Below are positions 24,603 to 35,747 of a stretch of DNA of 64,000 nt, piece by piece. Made by a program: the position numbers and the translations under genes. The stretch is taken from assembly GCA_947579665.1 (NCBI GenBank), contig CANPUZ010000057.1:930001-994000 (forward strand), given 5' to 3'. The stretch's first letter is position 1. The number at the start of each line of letters is the position of its first letter. The notes under the pieces are model-generated. The model worked only from the letters and a program-made list of their open reading frames with translations. It had not been told where the DNA came from and did not search any database. Source of the stretch: Sympetrum striolatum (Eukaryota > Arthropoda > Insecta > Odonata > Libellulidae).

Positions 24603-25109
24603 TATCTTATTGAACTGGAAGTAACCCTTAATAGAAGTACTGTTGAATACTGAATAATGCAAGAAAATTAAAATAACAGCAAAGAGAAATGAAAGCTTTG
24701 AGGGTAACTTAAGTACATACTTAGAGATATAGGGAAAGTAGAATTAAATGTAGTTCTAGCTTAATGACGCAAGGCAACAAGCATAAGCAACTGAGATTCA
24801 AGAAGCTTCACTTCCAACATATATCTTAAATGCATTCGCACAAGAATTAAAATAATCAACATTCCTTTATAGTTCATGAGCATCTCTCATTGTACTGTGT
24901 AATGGTATAAAGAAAGAATGATTGTATCAGCCTTGGATGTTATTTTGAAATGTGTATATCAAAACACAATCTTATATCATAAGTTACCCCAAGGAAATGA
25001 CTTTAAAGATGTTACCGGTGACTTTACAGGTTCCAAAGAATGAATAATCATATAAGATTGATGGATGACCTTTGCAGTAGGTCATTATAAATCATTTACT
25101 AAGGTTAGG
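24603..25109. other. No gene recognised
   Basis: AT-rich sequence right of the Tigger element without a recognisable protein, RNA or repeat. Confidence 0.5.
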
Positions 25110-25310
25110 GTCCATCTGATTACTCACACTCCATTAGGATAAAGTGTGGCATTTCTGTAGGGTTACAGCATCCTTCTCTCACTTGGTGAAATAACTTGAG
25201 ATCATTGGCATATGACAAGTATTTGAGTTTAGTCAACACTCGACCAATGTAATTGAAAAAGAGTAAATGATCAAGATGGGAGCTGTGGGACACCACTGGG
25301 TACACAAAAA
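25110..25310 (-). pseudogene. LINE reverse transcriptase fragment
   Basis: A 61-codon minus frame reads VVSHSSHLDHLLFFNYI then KYLSYANDLKLFHQV. This corresponds to the LINE pattern GVPQGSxLGPLLFxxYIND, a short gap, then the YADD box. The box is YAND here, so one catalytic Asp is changed and the gap between motifs is shortened. No other domain of the LINE is seen on either side. It is a decayed Jockey/CR1/I-like fragment. Confidence 0.65.
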
Positions 25311-26990
25311 GATAGTAAGGTTATTACCTATAATTTTGTTGAATGGGCTAACTCTTAAATGTAATTCAATGCAAATTTAATGACAGTTCACTACCTCACA
25401 ATTTACAGTAAATATTAGTTATGAAAGAGTGTATGTGAAATGTGTGTGTGGGAGTGAAAACATTAACTTAAAAGTAATATTTATCAGATACCATTCACAG
25501 TCAGGTAATCCTATACTAAATATGAATTCAATAGCAAAATAAGGTAAACAAAGACTTTTATAAACAGATTTTGAAGTAGAAAGAATGTCAAAGCTGTTAG
25601 CCTATAAGCATCATTATTACACATTTTAATCCCCTTACGTGAAATGGCTGTTATTCCAAAACCAATTACAACATACGAGAACATTTTATGTAATAAAAAT
25701 ATCATCTAGATTAAAATTTGTTTATTTGGTCATGGATCAGGAATATACCAGGCTAATTATCTCTATAGTATATATGCATGGGGCTTCAGGCTTCCTGCAT
25801 AGTAATTGATAAGTCTTCACATTTTTTTGAACCCTTAAATCTGTTGCTGGTTCCATTATATAAGAGTATTCCATTATGAAAGCCTTTCTAATACAATTCC
25901 TTATGATGAAATTGCTTATAAATGTAAAGTGGAAGTTGTCATAGCAATGCATTCACCATTTAACATATATCTTGTGTACATCTACATAAAACGCTTCCAA
26001 CTTGTTTTCACTCAAGTCAGTAACGCGCAGGCGCAATTCAATCGCAAGACACCAAAGTTTGAAGTTGGACACTGGCGAACTTCACTTTAGCGACTGAAGA
26101 TGGCGTCTGAAGCATCGCTTTGGCGCCACCGCAATCATGGACGCTTACATTCAAATGCATGCGCTGAACTGCCGTTGAAGTTGACGCTTGGCGGTTGAAG
26201 CAATCGTGGACCGGGCATAATACAATTATATAGATAAGAAAATGTTAAAAGAGTGGTGATGTTGAAAATCATGAAATACAGTATGCTCTTGATAAAATTG
26301 TGATGCACGATGATAAGATTAAGTTCGAGAAATGACTCATCCAATTATTGAATGAGATGAGTTAATTATTCTAGATTATAAATATACCATAAATAAAATT
26401 TCATCCCTACCTTACAGCTTCATGTTATGCCTTTAATCTCATAAATCATAGCAGAGAGAGATAAATGGGGATTATTGCATTGTCGCTGTTTCTTTGGGGA
26501 TTCACCCGCCAATACATTGAGCGGGAAAGCAAAGGTATTCCCTTGTGTGCTTTACAAGGTAGCCCCTCACTAGTAGCAAGTTGTGAATCAACGAAAGGGA
26601 CAGAGAGATGGAAGGGTTTGATGAGATAATGTTGGAGTAAGTAATTCAGTATTGAACGTTGCTTGATCATTATTATTCATAACTTTAGCGGCGTATTTCT
26701 AAGTTTGTCTACTCATCGCTGGGTATATATACAAAACTGTTTCAATGAGCACAGCTCACAATCTAGAAGCTGACAGCTATGAGGCATTTTGAATGTTTTT
26801 GTTGATTGCATGACATTCGTTCATTTGTAAGATATTCCTAAAATTTTATATAGGCTCTATTAAAAAAGTATCTATGCGATTATATCTTTTTGCTTGTCAG
26901 TGATATATCATACGAGTAAAATGTTGCTTGCATACTGCAAGCAGATCGACAACACTAATTTCATATCGGAATTATTTCGGGACGGTCCAC
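25311..26990. other. No gene recognised
   Basis: About 1.7 kb of AT-rich sequence. A GC-richer patch at 26,015-26,220 contains repeated words (ttgaagttg, gcgctg, aatcatggacgct and aatcgtggaccggg) that resemble a transposon end, but no inverted repeat pair or target duplication could be fixed. Open frames here are short and without recognisable domains. Confidence 0.4.
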
Positions 26991-27029
26991 AAAAGAAAAA
27001 AAAAAGATTGAAAATATTCCTAAAATTCG

Positions 27030-27900
27030 ATGAAATTTCATCGTCTGGAATCGAACCCGTGTCTTACTGGTGAACTTACTAAGCAGCACATTAGAAAATC
27101 ACCATCTCTAACTATGTGTGAAAATTCAAGCAGAAATATTGGCTACAACTGCCTCAAAAGACGTTCTAATTTTCACGAATGTAAATGGCTCTCTGGATTC
27201 GAACCAAGGACGATCTAGGAAATCTAAAACATGTTTTTAAAATGTATCTATGTTCTCTATCTATATGCCTAATTTCATGTTTCAATATTATTGGGAAGGG
27301 GTTTAAATTCATTCTTAAAAATCGGTTAATTTACTGATTGCAGAGACACCTGGTGTCGAACCCAGGAAATATTGGTAGCTGTGAATAGACAGTATGACTT
27401 ATTAGGACTTCATCTTATTTCATACAAAGTTTGAAGTCGATATCATACCGGGAAGTACCTAAAACGTTTTTCGTTTATCTCCATAAGAAATGCATTGAGG
27501 AATGTAAATGGCTCTCTGGGATCGAACCAAGGACCATCAGCGAATGTGTAAAATTTGATTATTAAATATATTTATGATATCTAAACCCATGCCGAATTTC
27601 GAGTTTCCATGCCATCGGGAAGGGGTCCAAAAAAAATCTTAAAAATCGCCACAATGCATTTTAAACGGCCGATTTTTGCACTGACCTAGCATCAAACCCA
27701 GGTTATTTTTCATTAAAATTAATTTATGTTTTCGATAGATCATGACCATATATAAAGGCTCCTTGAGTTTTAAGTCCCTACCTATGCGGCAAGTATTTTT
27801 TTTTAATTCCCGAAAATCAAAGCAATGCATTTAAACGGGAAAAATCGGGACTTTGAAGCCCCCTGGAATCGAACCCATGACACTGAGGATCAAAATCGCA
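27030..27900 (-). repeat. Degenerate ~150-177 bp tandem repeat, each unit with a B-box-like motif
   Basis: Six copies of a motif matching the complement of the pol III B box (GGTTCGANTCC) recur at 27,047, 27,195, 27,352, 27,518, 27,688 and 27,865; spacings are 148, 157, 166, 170 and 177 bp. Between them, other words also repeat in order: an aatttcatgtttc or aatttcgagtttcc block, a tcgggaaggggt block, and an aaaaatcg plus aatgcatttaaacgg block. The longer word aatgtaaatggctctctgg occurs at 27,177 and 27,501, two units apart. No matching A box was found at tRNA spacing, so these are not tRNA genes. Unit length resembles the left satellite but the sequence does not. Confidence 0.7.
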
Positions 27901-27987
27901 ATTTTTCTGGTAGTTGCACGTTCTGGCCAATATGTCGTAAAAATTTCAAGTCAATGACGCTTGTGGTTTAGGCTGTGAATTTGCATC

Positions 27988-28045
27988 CTCTCTATATATA
28001 TATATATATGAATATATGAATATATATATGATATATGAATGAATC
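27988..28045. repeat. TA-rich microsatellite
   Basis: Short (TA)n tract followed by repeats of gaatatatga and atatatga. Confidence 0.8.
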
Positions 28046-28210
28046 CGGAGAAGCATCTATATATAATAGATGTACTTTCATTTTTCTTTTGCTCCACTCT
28101 TCAAGTCAGGGCTATGAAATATTTATCTTTTCCTTGCAATTACAATAGCTGGAGGCATTTTTTATAGGGATCACCAGAGAAAGAGGTGCCAGAAAATTAA
28201 TAACCGTCAG

Positions 28211-29538
28211 ATGACAGTGTTAGTGAAATATATGTGCGGGCACAGAAACTTCGCCCTAGGGAAATTTAATTGCCCAGGTGGGAAGGTGGCCAGTGAGAGG
28301 CAGTGGAAAGTTCTGCAGAACTTGTTAAGGGAACATGGCCCACCTAAAAGTGTGGAACAATGGAAGAAGGTAGGTTATAACTTCATTTGTGGAAATAGTT
28401 AGTTACTGTCAATCCAAAATAACCCGAGAATACTTTATCCAGGCTTGGAAAGACATTCGGGGGCGGACACGGGCCAAAATGGCTCGCTTGCGTGCTGAGA
28501 GAGCCAAAACTGGAAAAATATCGGTATGCATATACACTTAATCAGTGCACACACTGAAAAATATTTATTTCATTTTAGAAGAGTTTCACTTTTCATCATA
28601 ATTTCTGCAGAAGTAAATTTTTTCCATTCATAGCACATAACACCACCTCTAAGCGAGATGGAAGAGAAAGTAATTTCTTTAATTGGCACAAAAACATCCG
28701 TGCCATGAATAGAGTCTGGGGAAGAGCCTAGTACCTCAGTCAGACAGCCAAGTACCTCGGTTGGAGAGCCTCGCGAAGCAGGGGAAACAGAAGAATGTGT
28801 TTTCCTCGATGGAGTGGAGGTAGGTCAAAGTTAACAATAACTCATTTCAAGGTATATTAATGTGTCATACGTTCTAGTTCACACAATGACCAATTTTCAA
28901 TAACAATTACTGACAGGTTTGCATAGAATCTGCTGCCCCGGAAGATGAAAGTGAGCAGTATTCCTCTCACCCAGGAGGTATTAAGTATTTCATTACTGAT
29001 AGACATCTTTTCAGCAAACAATGCATGAGTACAGCAATTTCTATTTCACTGACTACCTCACCAAAGACAGTTAACCAGAGTGAAGTTTCTCAATTATTCT
29101 TTTACATATTCAAGTATGACAATGGCTGTTCATTTCTTTCCAATTCTTTTCAGACAACAGTAGAGTACCGCAGAGGAAAAGGCACAAAGGCTTAATGGGA
29201 GAATTATCTGATTTAAAAGATAAGATAGAGACTGTGGATGAAAGGAGTGTAGCAGCACTAGAGGTATGCATGAACAATTTCATTCATGAAATAACTCAGC
29301 TTGCAAACAAAATGAAAACAATGATTTAAAAAGAAATTCTTTAATCTGTGAAAGGATGATAATCATTTAACCGTCAATGTAATAAGAAGAACATTCTTAG
29401 ATTATTTCATACTTTTTCTATCTGCAGAGCATTGCCAGCTCCTTGAAAATTATTGCTGAAGGCCAAAATTTTCTGAAAAATATTGCTGAAGGACAGATGG
29501 AGACACTGCTTAGGACAGCAATGGTACAGAGACTATAA
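28211..29538 (+). pseudogene. Harbinger accessory Myb/SANT-like DNA-binding protein gene, six exons, one nonsense codon
   Basis: Exons are 28,211-28,369, 28,443-28,523, 28,634-28,819, 28,917-28,977, 29,154-29,263 and 29,428-29,538; all introns have GT-AG ends and all phases fit, giving about 235 codons. Exons 1-2 encode a Myb/SANT-like (MADF-related) region: LVKYMCGHRNFALGKF, then SVEQWKK joined to AWKDIRGRTRAKMARLR. The middle is acidic and Ser/Pro-rich. Exons 5-6 encode a basic stretch (PQRKRHKG), possibly a nuclear signal, and amphipathic, coiled-coil-like helices with a repeated IAEG word. One in-frame TGA (28,706-28,708) in exon 3 is the only visible defect. In Harbinger elements this protein binds DNA and helps import the transposase. 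The frame is open upstream of 28,211 to at least 28,167, so the start is uncertain. Confidence 0.75.
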
Positions 29539-30381
29539 TTTTCAGCTTACATTATAAATTTCAAGAGCATTATTTTAACATACATTATTTATACTGTAAA
29601 AAATCAAGAGAAGAGTACCTTTTTGTTTTATTTCAAATGTTTAAGTGAAACGTTTATTTAATTTAGCGTTAACTTTTGATTTGTTTTTAAATGAATTTAT
29701 TTACAATACACATTTTTATTTAATATAGAGAATAGAGAGAATTTAAGTTTAATAAAGAATCACCTAAAATATTCATCTATTATTTCCGCCTGGTAGCGGC
29801 GAGCAACAGCCAGTCTTTCACCCAATGTTATTGAAGAGAGATATCCTCATCGTGAAAATCATTATCAGGGAGGGGCATACTGAAGATGAAAACGTTCATT
29901 GTTATACAGAAGTAACTTCAGAAAAAATTTCATAACTGGCTACAGAAAGTAAATGAATAACTTTTAAGAGTAATATCTCACTTGTGGTGTAACATTATGT
30001 TGTGCAAGACAGCACATGCCATAAAAATTTTCGCAGCCCTTTCTGGCTGGTAATGCAGCACCCTGTCCCTTAAGAGGCATCTCCATCGCCCTTTCAACAC
30101 GCCAAAAACCACACTCCTGGCACGGCAATGGGCCTGTGAATATCTGAATTCCGGTGTCCCAGCTTCTGCATGTGGTAAGGGAGTTAGGAGCCAAGGCTCC
30201 AAAGCATACCCTGAATCACCTATGAAACAAAGATATTACGTGTTTAGTATGGATGGCATTCAAGCAATGTTAATATATTTCTTACAGATTTGTATGTATT
30301 TCATCTACATCTACATTAATACCCTACAAGCCGCCTTTCGGCGTGTGGCAGGGGGTGTAAACACCAGTTGAATCTAAATTA

Positions 30382-31914
30382 CCGTATTTTCTGGTAAATA
30401 ACACGCACCTACTAGATAACACGCATATTAAAAATCTCTTCACTGTGAGAAATGTATAGATAACACACATTTCAAAAATTTCTTCTCTGTGATTTATATA
30501 TTGATAACGCGCATTTCAAATTTGTACTATTCTTCATAAAGGGCTTTAAAGATCGTTATGATGCTGTTTAAGCCGCAGCAAAATCATTATAACTACCTTT
30601 CTATGCACAAATGAACTAGGAAATAAACAACTTTGAAAGTGGTATCGAAGGTATTTCAATAGTACCTAATTATATTTATTATTGTAAGGCCATGGAAGAA
30701 AGAAAAGCAAAAACACGCAAATTGTACACGGCTCAATTTAAGCTGGAAGTTATTCAGTTTGCAAAAGTTAATGGAAATCGTGCAGCAGGGAGAAAATTCA
30801 ATTTAAATGTCACTCGAAAAAGAACTTTACGACTGAACTACTCGTGAACGATCAAGAGGAATAAGACTATCAACAACTAGAATTTTACTTCAAGCAAAGC
30901 AAATTGCACGAGAGAAAAACATAATTGACTTCAAAGCATATCCCTCTTGGGGATTCCGGTTCATGATGAGAAATAATTTAAGTGTTCGTGCAAAGCCTCA
31001 AAGCCTCGACAAGCATTGGTCAGAAACTACCTGTAGATTGGGGGACCAAAGTGATAGCATTTAAACAGTTTTTGAAAGAGTGCATTTTCGAAGTGGAAGA
31101 AATGCATGCGGGTTATATGGATGAGGTCCCAGCAAGTTTTGACCTTCCAACTGCAATGATTGTGAATCTTGAAGGTGCAAAGGAAGTGTCCATTACTACG
31201 ACTGGACACGAAAAGTCAAATTTTACAATTGTATTGTGCATAACGTCAGATGGTTGCAAGCTATCTCCTATGGTGATATTTAAGAGGAAAACATTTCCAA
31301 AGAGGCGTTTTTCGAAAGACCTTATTGTTACCGCAAATGAAAAAGGATGGATAAATAAAGAAATGCTGAAGACCTGGTTAGATAATGTTTGGAAAAAACA
31401 TAAACATGCTTTCTTCAGCCCCAAATCTGATTTAATTATGGATGCATGTCGAGCCCATTTAGTGCCCGAAGTAAAGAAATTGGTCAACAAATACTATAAG
31501 GTAGCAATTATACCTGGTGGACTGACGAAGAAACTTCAACCCCTTGATTTAACGGTGAATAAATCCTTCAAATCAAAACTTCGAGCTAGTTTTAATGCAA
31601 TTTTTGAACTAATTACTTAAGTTTCCTTTTTTATGCTTTCCTCCTATGTGTTATTCAGACAATGTTTTTTCACCACTGTAATGTTTTGCAATAATTACTC
31701 TTATTTCGAAATTAATTATATAATTACATTAACATTTACAATATGTTGGTTATAATAAAATTGCCCTAGTAAGTGAGTATTGTTTAGTCATTTGTTTCCG
31801 AGTTCAATATTCAATTAAACAAGATTTTCCATTGTATATCACGCACTAGTATTTTTATCATTTTTCTATATTTTTTGTATAGATAACACGCGGGTTATCT
31901 ACCAGAAAATACGG
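30382..31914 (+). mobile_element. pogo/Tigger-type DNA transposon, copy 2, inserted in the LINE
   Basis: Inverted ends CCGTATTTTCTGGTA at 30,382 and its complement ending 31,914 are flanked by TA (30,380-30,381 and 31,915-31,916). Further inward, taacacgc words repeat in both subterminal regions. The ends differ completely from copies 1 and 3, so this is another subfamily. It encodes a broken pogo-like transposase on plus. Confidence 0.93.
30691..31620 (+). pseudogene. pogo-like transposase (BrkDBD/CENP-B HTH plus DDE_1), frameshifted
   Basis: The ATG at 30,691 opens a short frame with a Psq/Brk-type HTH: YTAQFKLEVIQFAKVNGNRA. It ends at 30,844-30,846. CENP-B-type HTH remnants in other frames (FKAYPSWGFRFMMRNN near 30,930) lead to the frame 30,982-31,620. 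There, an MDE motif (GYMDEVPASFDLP) gives the first catalytic Asp, TTTGHEKSNFTIVLC follows, DLIMDACRAHL gives the second Asp, and PGGLTKKLQPLDL is the DDE_1 signature. The protein stops at 31,620 soon after the third catalytic region, so the C-terminal tail is short. Sequence between the HTH parts and before the DDE core is partly deleted. Confidence 0.85.
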
Positions 31915-31916
31915 TA

Positions 31917-33050
31917 CTTCCTTATTTGGTTATTGTTACGTATTGTTCGCGGAAAGAATGAATCTCTAAAACGATTTGTCCTAGCATCTATTTCTCTTAA
32001 CTTACGGTCATTATCGGATCGACCGAGGTAGCAGGGGGGTTGCATGATACCGATTGTATCTTCGGAAAATGTAGTTTCCCTGAATTTATTAAGCAATCGC
32101 AGCTTCCAATCTCCTTTCTTTCAAGGATTCCCAACCTACGTCTGAGAGCATTTTTGTAACGCTTGCTTTTTTATCGTAGCATTTCTTAACAAAACGAACC
32201 GCTTTACGCTGAAGTTTCTCGAGTTCGCGAGTACATGTTTCATCCGCCTGATCCCATATACTTGCCGCATATTCCAGAAGGGGTCTGACCAAGGTAAAAT
32301 AACATAGCTCTCTCACCTTTTCTTCGCATTTACCGACAATGCGCTTTATTAAGCCAAGCCTTTTACTTGCTTTGCCGAAGATTTTTCGAATATGCTCCAA
32401 TTTAAGTTATTAGTAATGTTGATCCCGAGACATTCAACTGAACCTACTACTTTGATACTAATTCCATTAATTTTGTATGGGTGATTTGGACGCATTTTTT
32501 TCTTTTCGAAGAAATTAACTACGGAGCATTTACTTATGTTAATATCTAATTCCCATTTTTCGCACCACCTTTGGATAAGGACTAAATCGTTTGAGAGAGA
32601 TGTCCGGTCTTCCTCGTTTGTTATTTCCCTATATATAACCGAATCATCCGCGAATATCCTCACATTACTAACTATCTCGTCACTCAAGTCATTGATATAA
32701 ATAAGGAAAAGAAGAGGTCCAATTACACTGCCTTGAGGTATGCCAGAGGTAACTTTGACTCTATTTGAGCTAACGCCATCCAGTACAACTTGTTGTTCCC
32801 TCTCGTAGAGAAAATCCTTAACCCAGTCGACTACTTCCTTGTTAATGCCCGCTAGTTTAAGTTTGTGAATTAGTTTGTAGTGGGGGACTCTATCGAATGC
32901 TTTTTTGAAATCTAGGAAAATAGCGTCCACTTGCTTTTTACATTCGGCAGACTTTAAGATATTTGAAGTTCTAAAAGAACTTCCTCGCCAATTCAAAATG
33001 TTGAAGTTGTTCATTTCAGTCCGATAACGCAAGCCAAAAAAGGACAACAA
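31917..33050 (-). pseudogene. LINE ORF2 fragment: RT palm and C-terminal region
   Basis: The frame 32,349-33,050 has RT boxes in order: VDAIFLDFKKAFDRVPH (box A with catalytic Asp), SGIPQGSVIGPLLFLIYIND (box B), FADDSVIY (catalytic FADD box) and ECLGINITNNLNWS. The next frame (32,089-32,400) continues with RELCYFTLVRPLLEYAASIW and LEKLQRKAVRFV, typical C-terminal motifs of Jockey/CR1/L2-like LINEs. A frameshift near 32,390 separates the two. A further short frame continues to 31,917, where the Tigger element cuts the LINE. Endonuclease and ORF1 are absent. Confidence 0.88.
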
Positions 33051-33803
33051 TGTGTATGATCTTTGTAAACAATAGTAACCAATTGTTGCTATGTTATCAT
33101 AACAGTTAAAGTATTTAAAATCATTTCACAGGCTAATTCGAGATACACAATTTAAATTGCGATTCAATCTCAACATTATTATCATAGAAATACAACTAAC
33201 TAAGCAAATAATATCTCCCCTGCCTTTCATCGTGGGTTGCCTTCATAACAGTTTTTGCGGGAGAGTAATTCCAAATGAACTGATCGTGCACTGCTCCGGG
33301 GTATGCTGTCACAGTAAGAGTTTTTAAGGAGTAATCACAAATCTGAAAATAAATCAAAGAAGTGCTAATAATAAGATGTTTCTTTTACCTACACATAAGA
33401 TTTAGGGCAAATAACAGAGCATTACCATCTGAACGTTGAGGGAATAGAAACCCTTGTGGTTCCTTCCTCATTCTGAAGGGGAGTTACAATAGCAATATGG
33501 GTGCAATCTATTGCACCAATGATCCCTGGAATTGGGATCACATTGCAGAAACAATAAGAAAATACATATGGTCTTGGTTAAATGTTTCAAGTTCAAGAAG
33601 GTATATGCATATTTAATGTAACCTTTGCTGAATTGTGGTTCTTTCCCTATTGCTATTGGGAAATCTAATCCACTCATCCTTCATCCGGCATCTGTAACAG
33701 CCTGCAAACAGTTGCATACAGATGCCTGGCTCATGGAGCTAAAAATATCCTGACCTACACCACGCTGATAGCCACCACTTGCGTAAAAACGCAGAGCCAC
33801 ACT

Positions 33804-33988
33804 CTTTCATTGAGGATATTTTTTTTATAATCTCCTTACAAGCATTTCTACAATCCGGAAACATGATACATTAATACATTGGTTAGCATAATTTCAAACT
33901 GGATTTATTGAAAAACTGGAACACCCATTCACAGAGCATCTTTCAACAAATAATCAGGGGGTAGGAATGTAAAGAAAAGATTACTTAC
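33804..33988 (-). other. Transposase intron 1
   Basis: Intron of the HARBI1-like gene, with a gtaagt donor (complement, 33,988) and an AG acceptor at about 33,804-33,805. No other feature. Confidence 0.6.
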
Positions 33989-34301
33989 CTGATGGTGAAC
34001 GTTTAACCCTGAAGATCTTCTCTTCTCCAACACTGGCCCTAATGCTTCCATTAGAAACGAAGCCACATCTTTGGAAACACGATACAATTTAACGAATTCC
34101 CCATCGGGCAATTCAAACGGATTCTCAGCATCCCTTAATCTTCTCCTTTCCAAAGTCATTCTCCTCCTTATTCTGTACTCAACTGCCGCCAGTTGCAACC
34201 CCCTTCTCCTCAACATTTTGTAATGCCTTTATAAATTATATGACAGTGTGTTCCAAAGAGGTGCGATAGTCGATAACGGGATAGAGAGGTCCAAAGAGGT
34301 A

Positions 34302-35747
34302 CAGTAGAACCCCGGTAATCCGGACGAATTCAGGCACATAGGCGTCCGGATTAGCGGGGTTTCCGGATTAGCGAGGTTTTCAAAAAATAATGTAAAAAAC
34401 ATTTTTTTTCAAAAATTACATTGTACAGATAATGCATGTATATATTACATAAGGTATTACAACATATAAAGTGAATGAATACTATCAGCGAGCAAAGAAG
34501 TCAGTTATTTTCTTTTGCGCGACCGTTTTTATTTTTAAATCAAGTGCGCGGTCTCTAAAACGTATAAAAAGCACAATTTCATTTACTTCAATTTTTGCTC
34601 CTCGGCGCACTTTAATGATGTATTGAGTGCCGCCAAAGCCTCAGAATGAGAAATTTTGACGGAGTCCACAGGGTGGTCCTCGTCGTCGTCATCATCATCA
34701 TCTTCTGTCGTTACTGTTCTGATAATTTTGTCATCTGTTAAAGCTTCGTTTCGAGCCAAACTGTCGTCAGCCTCAGCAGCCCATCGGAGAACTTCAGGGT
34801 TAGATATTGGGTTCGAATTTTGTAACTGATTAATAAGTGGCGCAAGCTGAATTTCTTCAGTTTGCATATTTTCTAAAACTTCCGAACCAATAAAATTTGG
34901 GAGTAAATTTTTCCACGACTTGCTGATCAATAATTTAGACACAGATGCCCAAGAGAACACGACATCTTTAAAATTTACCTTTTTCAGTGCAGTTTCCAAA
35001 TTTTCATTCTCAAATCCAAAGGATCATTAAGAATATTTGTAAGAAGGAACTTACGATATCCTAACGCTTTGAATAACATTTTGATCCATGGGTTGGATCA
35101 GTGCAGTCGTTTTAGGGGTAAAAAAATGCGGAGATTTCACCGTCATCAGTGCACAATTCTTCTGCAGAAGGATGGCCAGGACAATTATCAAGCAACAATA
35201 AAGCACGTTGTGGTAAATTGACGGATTTTATACGTTGTCGAACTGCTGGAACGAATTCTGTTTTGAACCAATCCAAAAATAATTCTCGTGTGACCCAAGT
35301 GTTTTTTCCCTCGATCTCTGTAGCCCATGCATGGTCATCCTCATTGGACGTCTATCAAAGGGAAGGATTGTTTTTTACGCCTCTTCTCTCATAGCTTTTT
35401 AATGAAAGTGATGTTTTGAGAAGTGATAACCTGCTGCAACTGAACATTTATTGTCTTTCGAAATTGTTTAGTCTCGCACATATTAAGCATTCCTCTAATG
35501 GAAAAATGCTGTCACAGAAAAGTATCACAACTTAGATGTGTTATCACAATAAACGAAATACTTCGCTCTCCATCACATCATTGCAGCCAATGGAGAAATT
35601 TTTCAAATAGTCTGTCCACCTCACGTTTCTTGTTACTAATATGCGTGTTTATATGTTCGCAAGAAGAAGTTGCATAACTCCCAATGGACCGTCCGGATTA
35701 CCGAGGGTTCCGGATAAGCGAGTGTCCGGATTACCGGGGTTCTACTG
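34302..35747 (-). mobile_element. pogo/Tigger-type DNA transposon, copy 3
   Basis: The ends are CAGTAGAACCCCGGTAATCC (34,302) and its exact complement at the right (ending 35,747), flanked by TA (34,300-34,301 and 35,748-35,749). The TIR continues into gtccggatta words repeated in the right subterminal region. CAGTAGAACCCC ends are a hallmark of Tigger elements. The internal transposase is on minus and incomplete. Confidence 0.95.
34583..35400 (-). pseudogene. Tigger transposase, C-terminal half, frameshifted
   Basis: On minus, 35,220-35,150 encodes ALLLLDNCPGHPSAEEL, which carries the second catalytic Asp (LLDNCPGHP), and then TTALIQPMDQNVI, the Tigger/jerky box. Between them a run of seven T gives one extra base and a frameshift. 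The frame 34,583-34,999 is the C-terminal region: VVFSWASVSKLLISKSWKNL, a long variable part, a poly-Asp tract (TEDDDDDDDED) and SHSEALAALNTSL. The N-terminal DNA-binding part and the first catalytic Asp are not present between 35,400 and the right end, so the copy has an internal or 5' deletion. Confidence 0.85.

Larger units (their letters stand above)
30300..33050 (-). mobile_element. 5'-truncated LINE in the HARBI1 intron, split by a pogo/Tigger element
   Basis: RT-coding sequence at 31,917-33,050 and a 3' end at 30,300-30,379 (with the hairpin-forming word ccgcctttcggcg and a tail like agatgtagatga on minus) belong to one LINE, interrupted exactly by the TA-flanked element at 30,382-31,914. 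The 5' side stops near 33,050 inside the RT domain, so it is a truncated insertion. Target duplications were not identified. Confidence 0.75.
28167..34216. mobile_element. PIF/Harbinger-type element with two convergent genes, terminal repeats not found
   Basis: The Myb/SANT-like gene on plus (28,211-29,538) and the HARBI1-like DDE transposase gene on minus (29,978-34,216) form the classic two-gene set of PIF/Harbinger elements, here in convergent orientation with 440 bp between their stop codons. The expected terminal inverted repeats and 3-bp target duplication could not be located, so the true ends lie somewhat outside these coordinates or are lost. One transposase intron is swollen by a LINE and a pogo/Tigger element. 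A domesticated pair of host genes is a possible alternative, but stops and frameshifts argue against current function. Confidence 0.8.
29978..34216 (-). pseudogene. HARBI1-like PIF/Harbinger transposase gene, five exons, catalytic Glu lost
   Basis: Inferred exons on minus: 33,989-34,216 (N-terminal helices, ELPDGEFVKLYRVSKD), about 33,623-33,803 (VALRFYASGGYQRGVGQD), 33,426-33,524 (IIGAIDCTHIAIV, first catalytic Asp), 33,201-33,342 (TAYPGAVHDQFIW, second Asp) and 29,978-30,219 (DSGYALEPWLLTPLP to CAVLHNI). Splice sites are GT-AG. Two frameshifts are visible, one near 33,690 and one near 33,455. In the last exon the family pattern RNVxERxFGVLKGR is reduced to RSVVFGVLKGR: three residues including the catalytic Glu are missing. 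The intron before the last exon is almost 3 kb because of nested insertions. HARBI1-family proteins are DDE nucleases that excise and insert Harbinger DNA. This copy is dead. Confidence 0.85.

Noticed and set aside
26015..26220. GC-richer patch as a gene exon or transposon
   Set aside because: No open frame with a domain and no paired terminal repeat; left as unassigned.
27030..27900. A cluster of tRNA genes, because of the GGTTCGANTCC-type motifs
   Set aside because: No A box at the right distance and no acceptor stem around the motifs.
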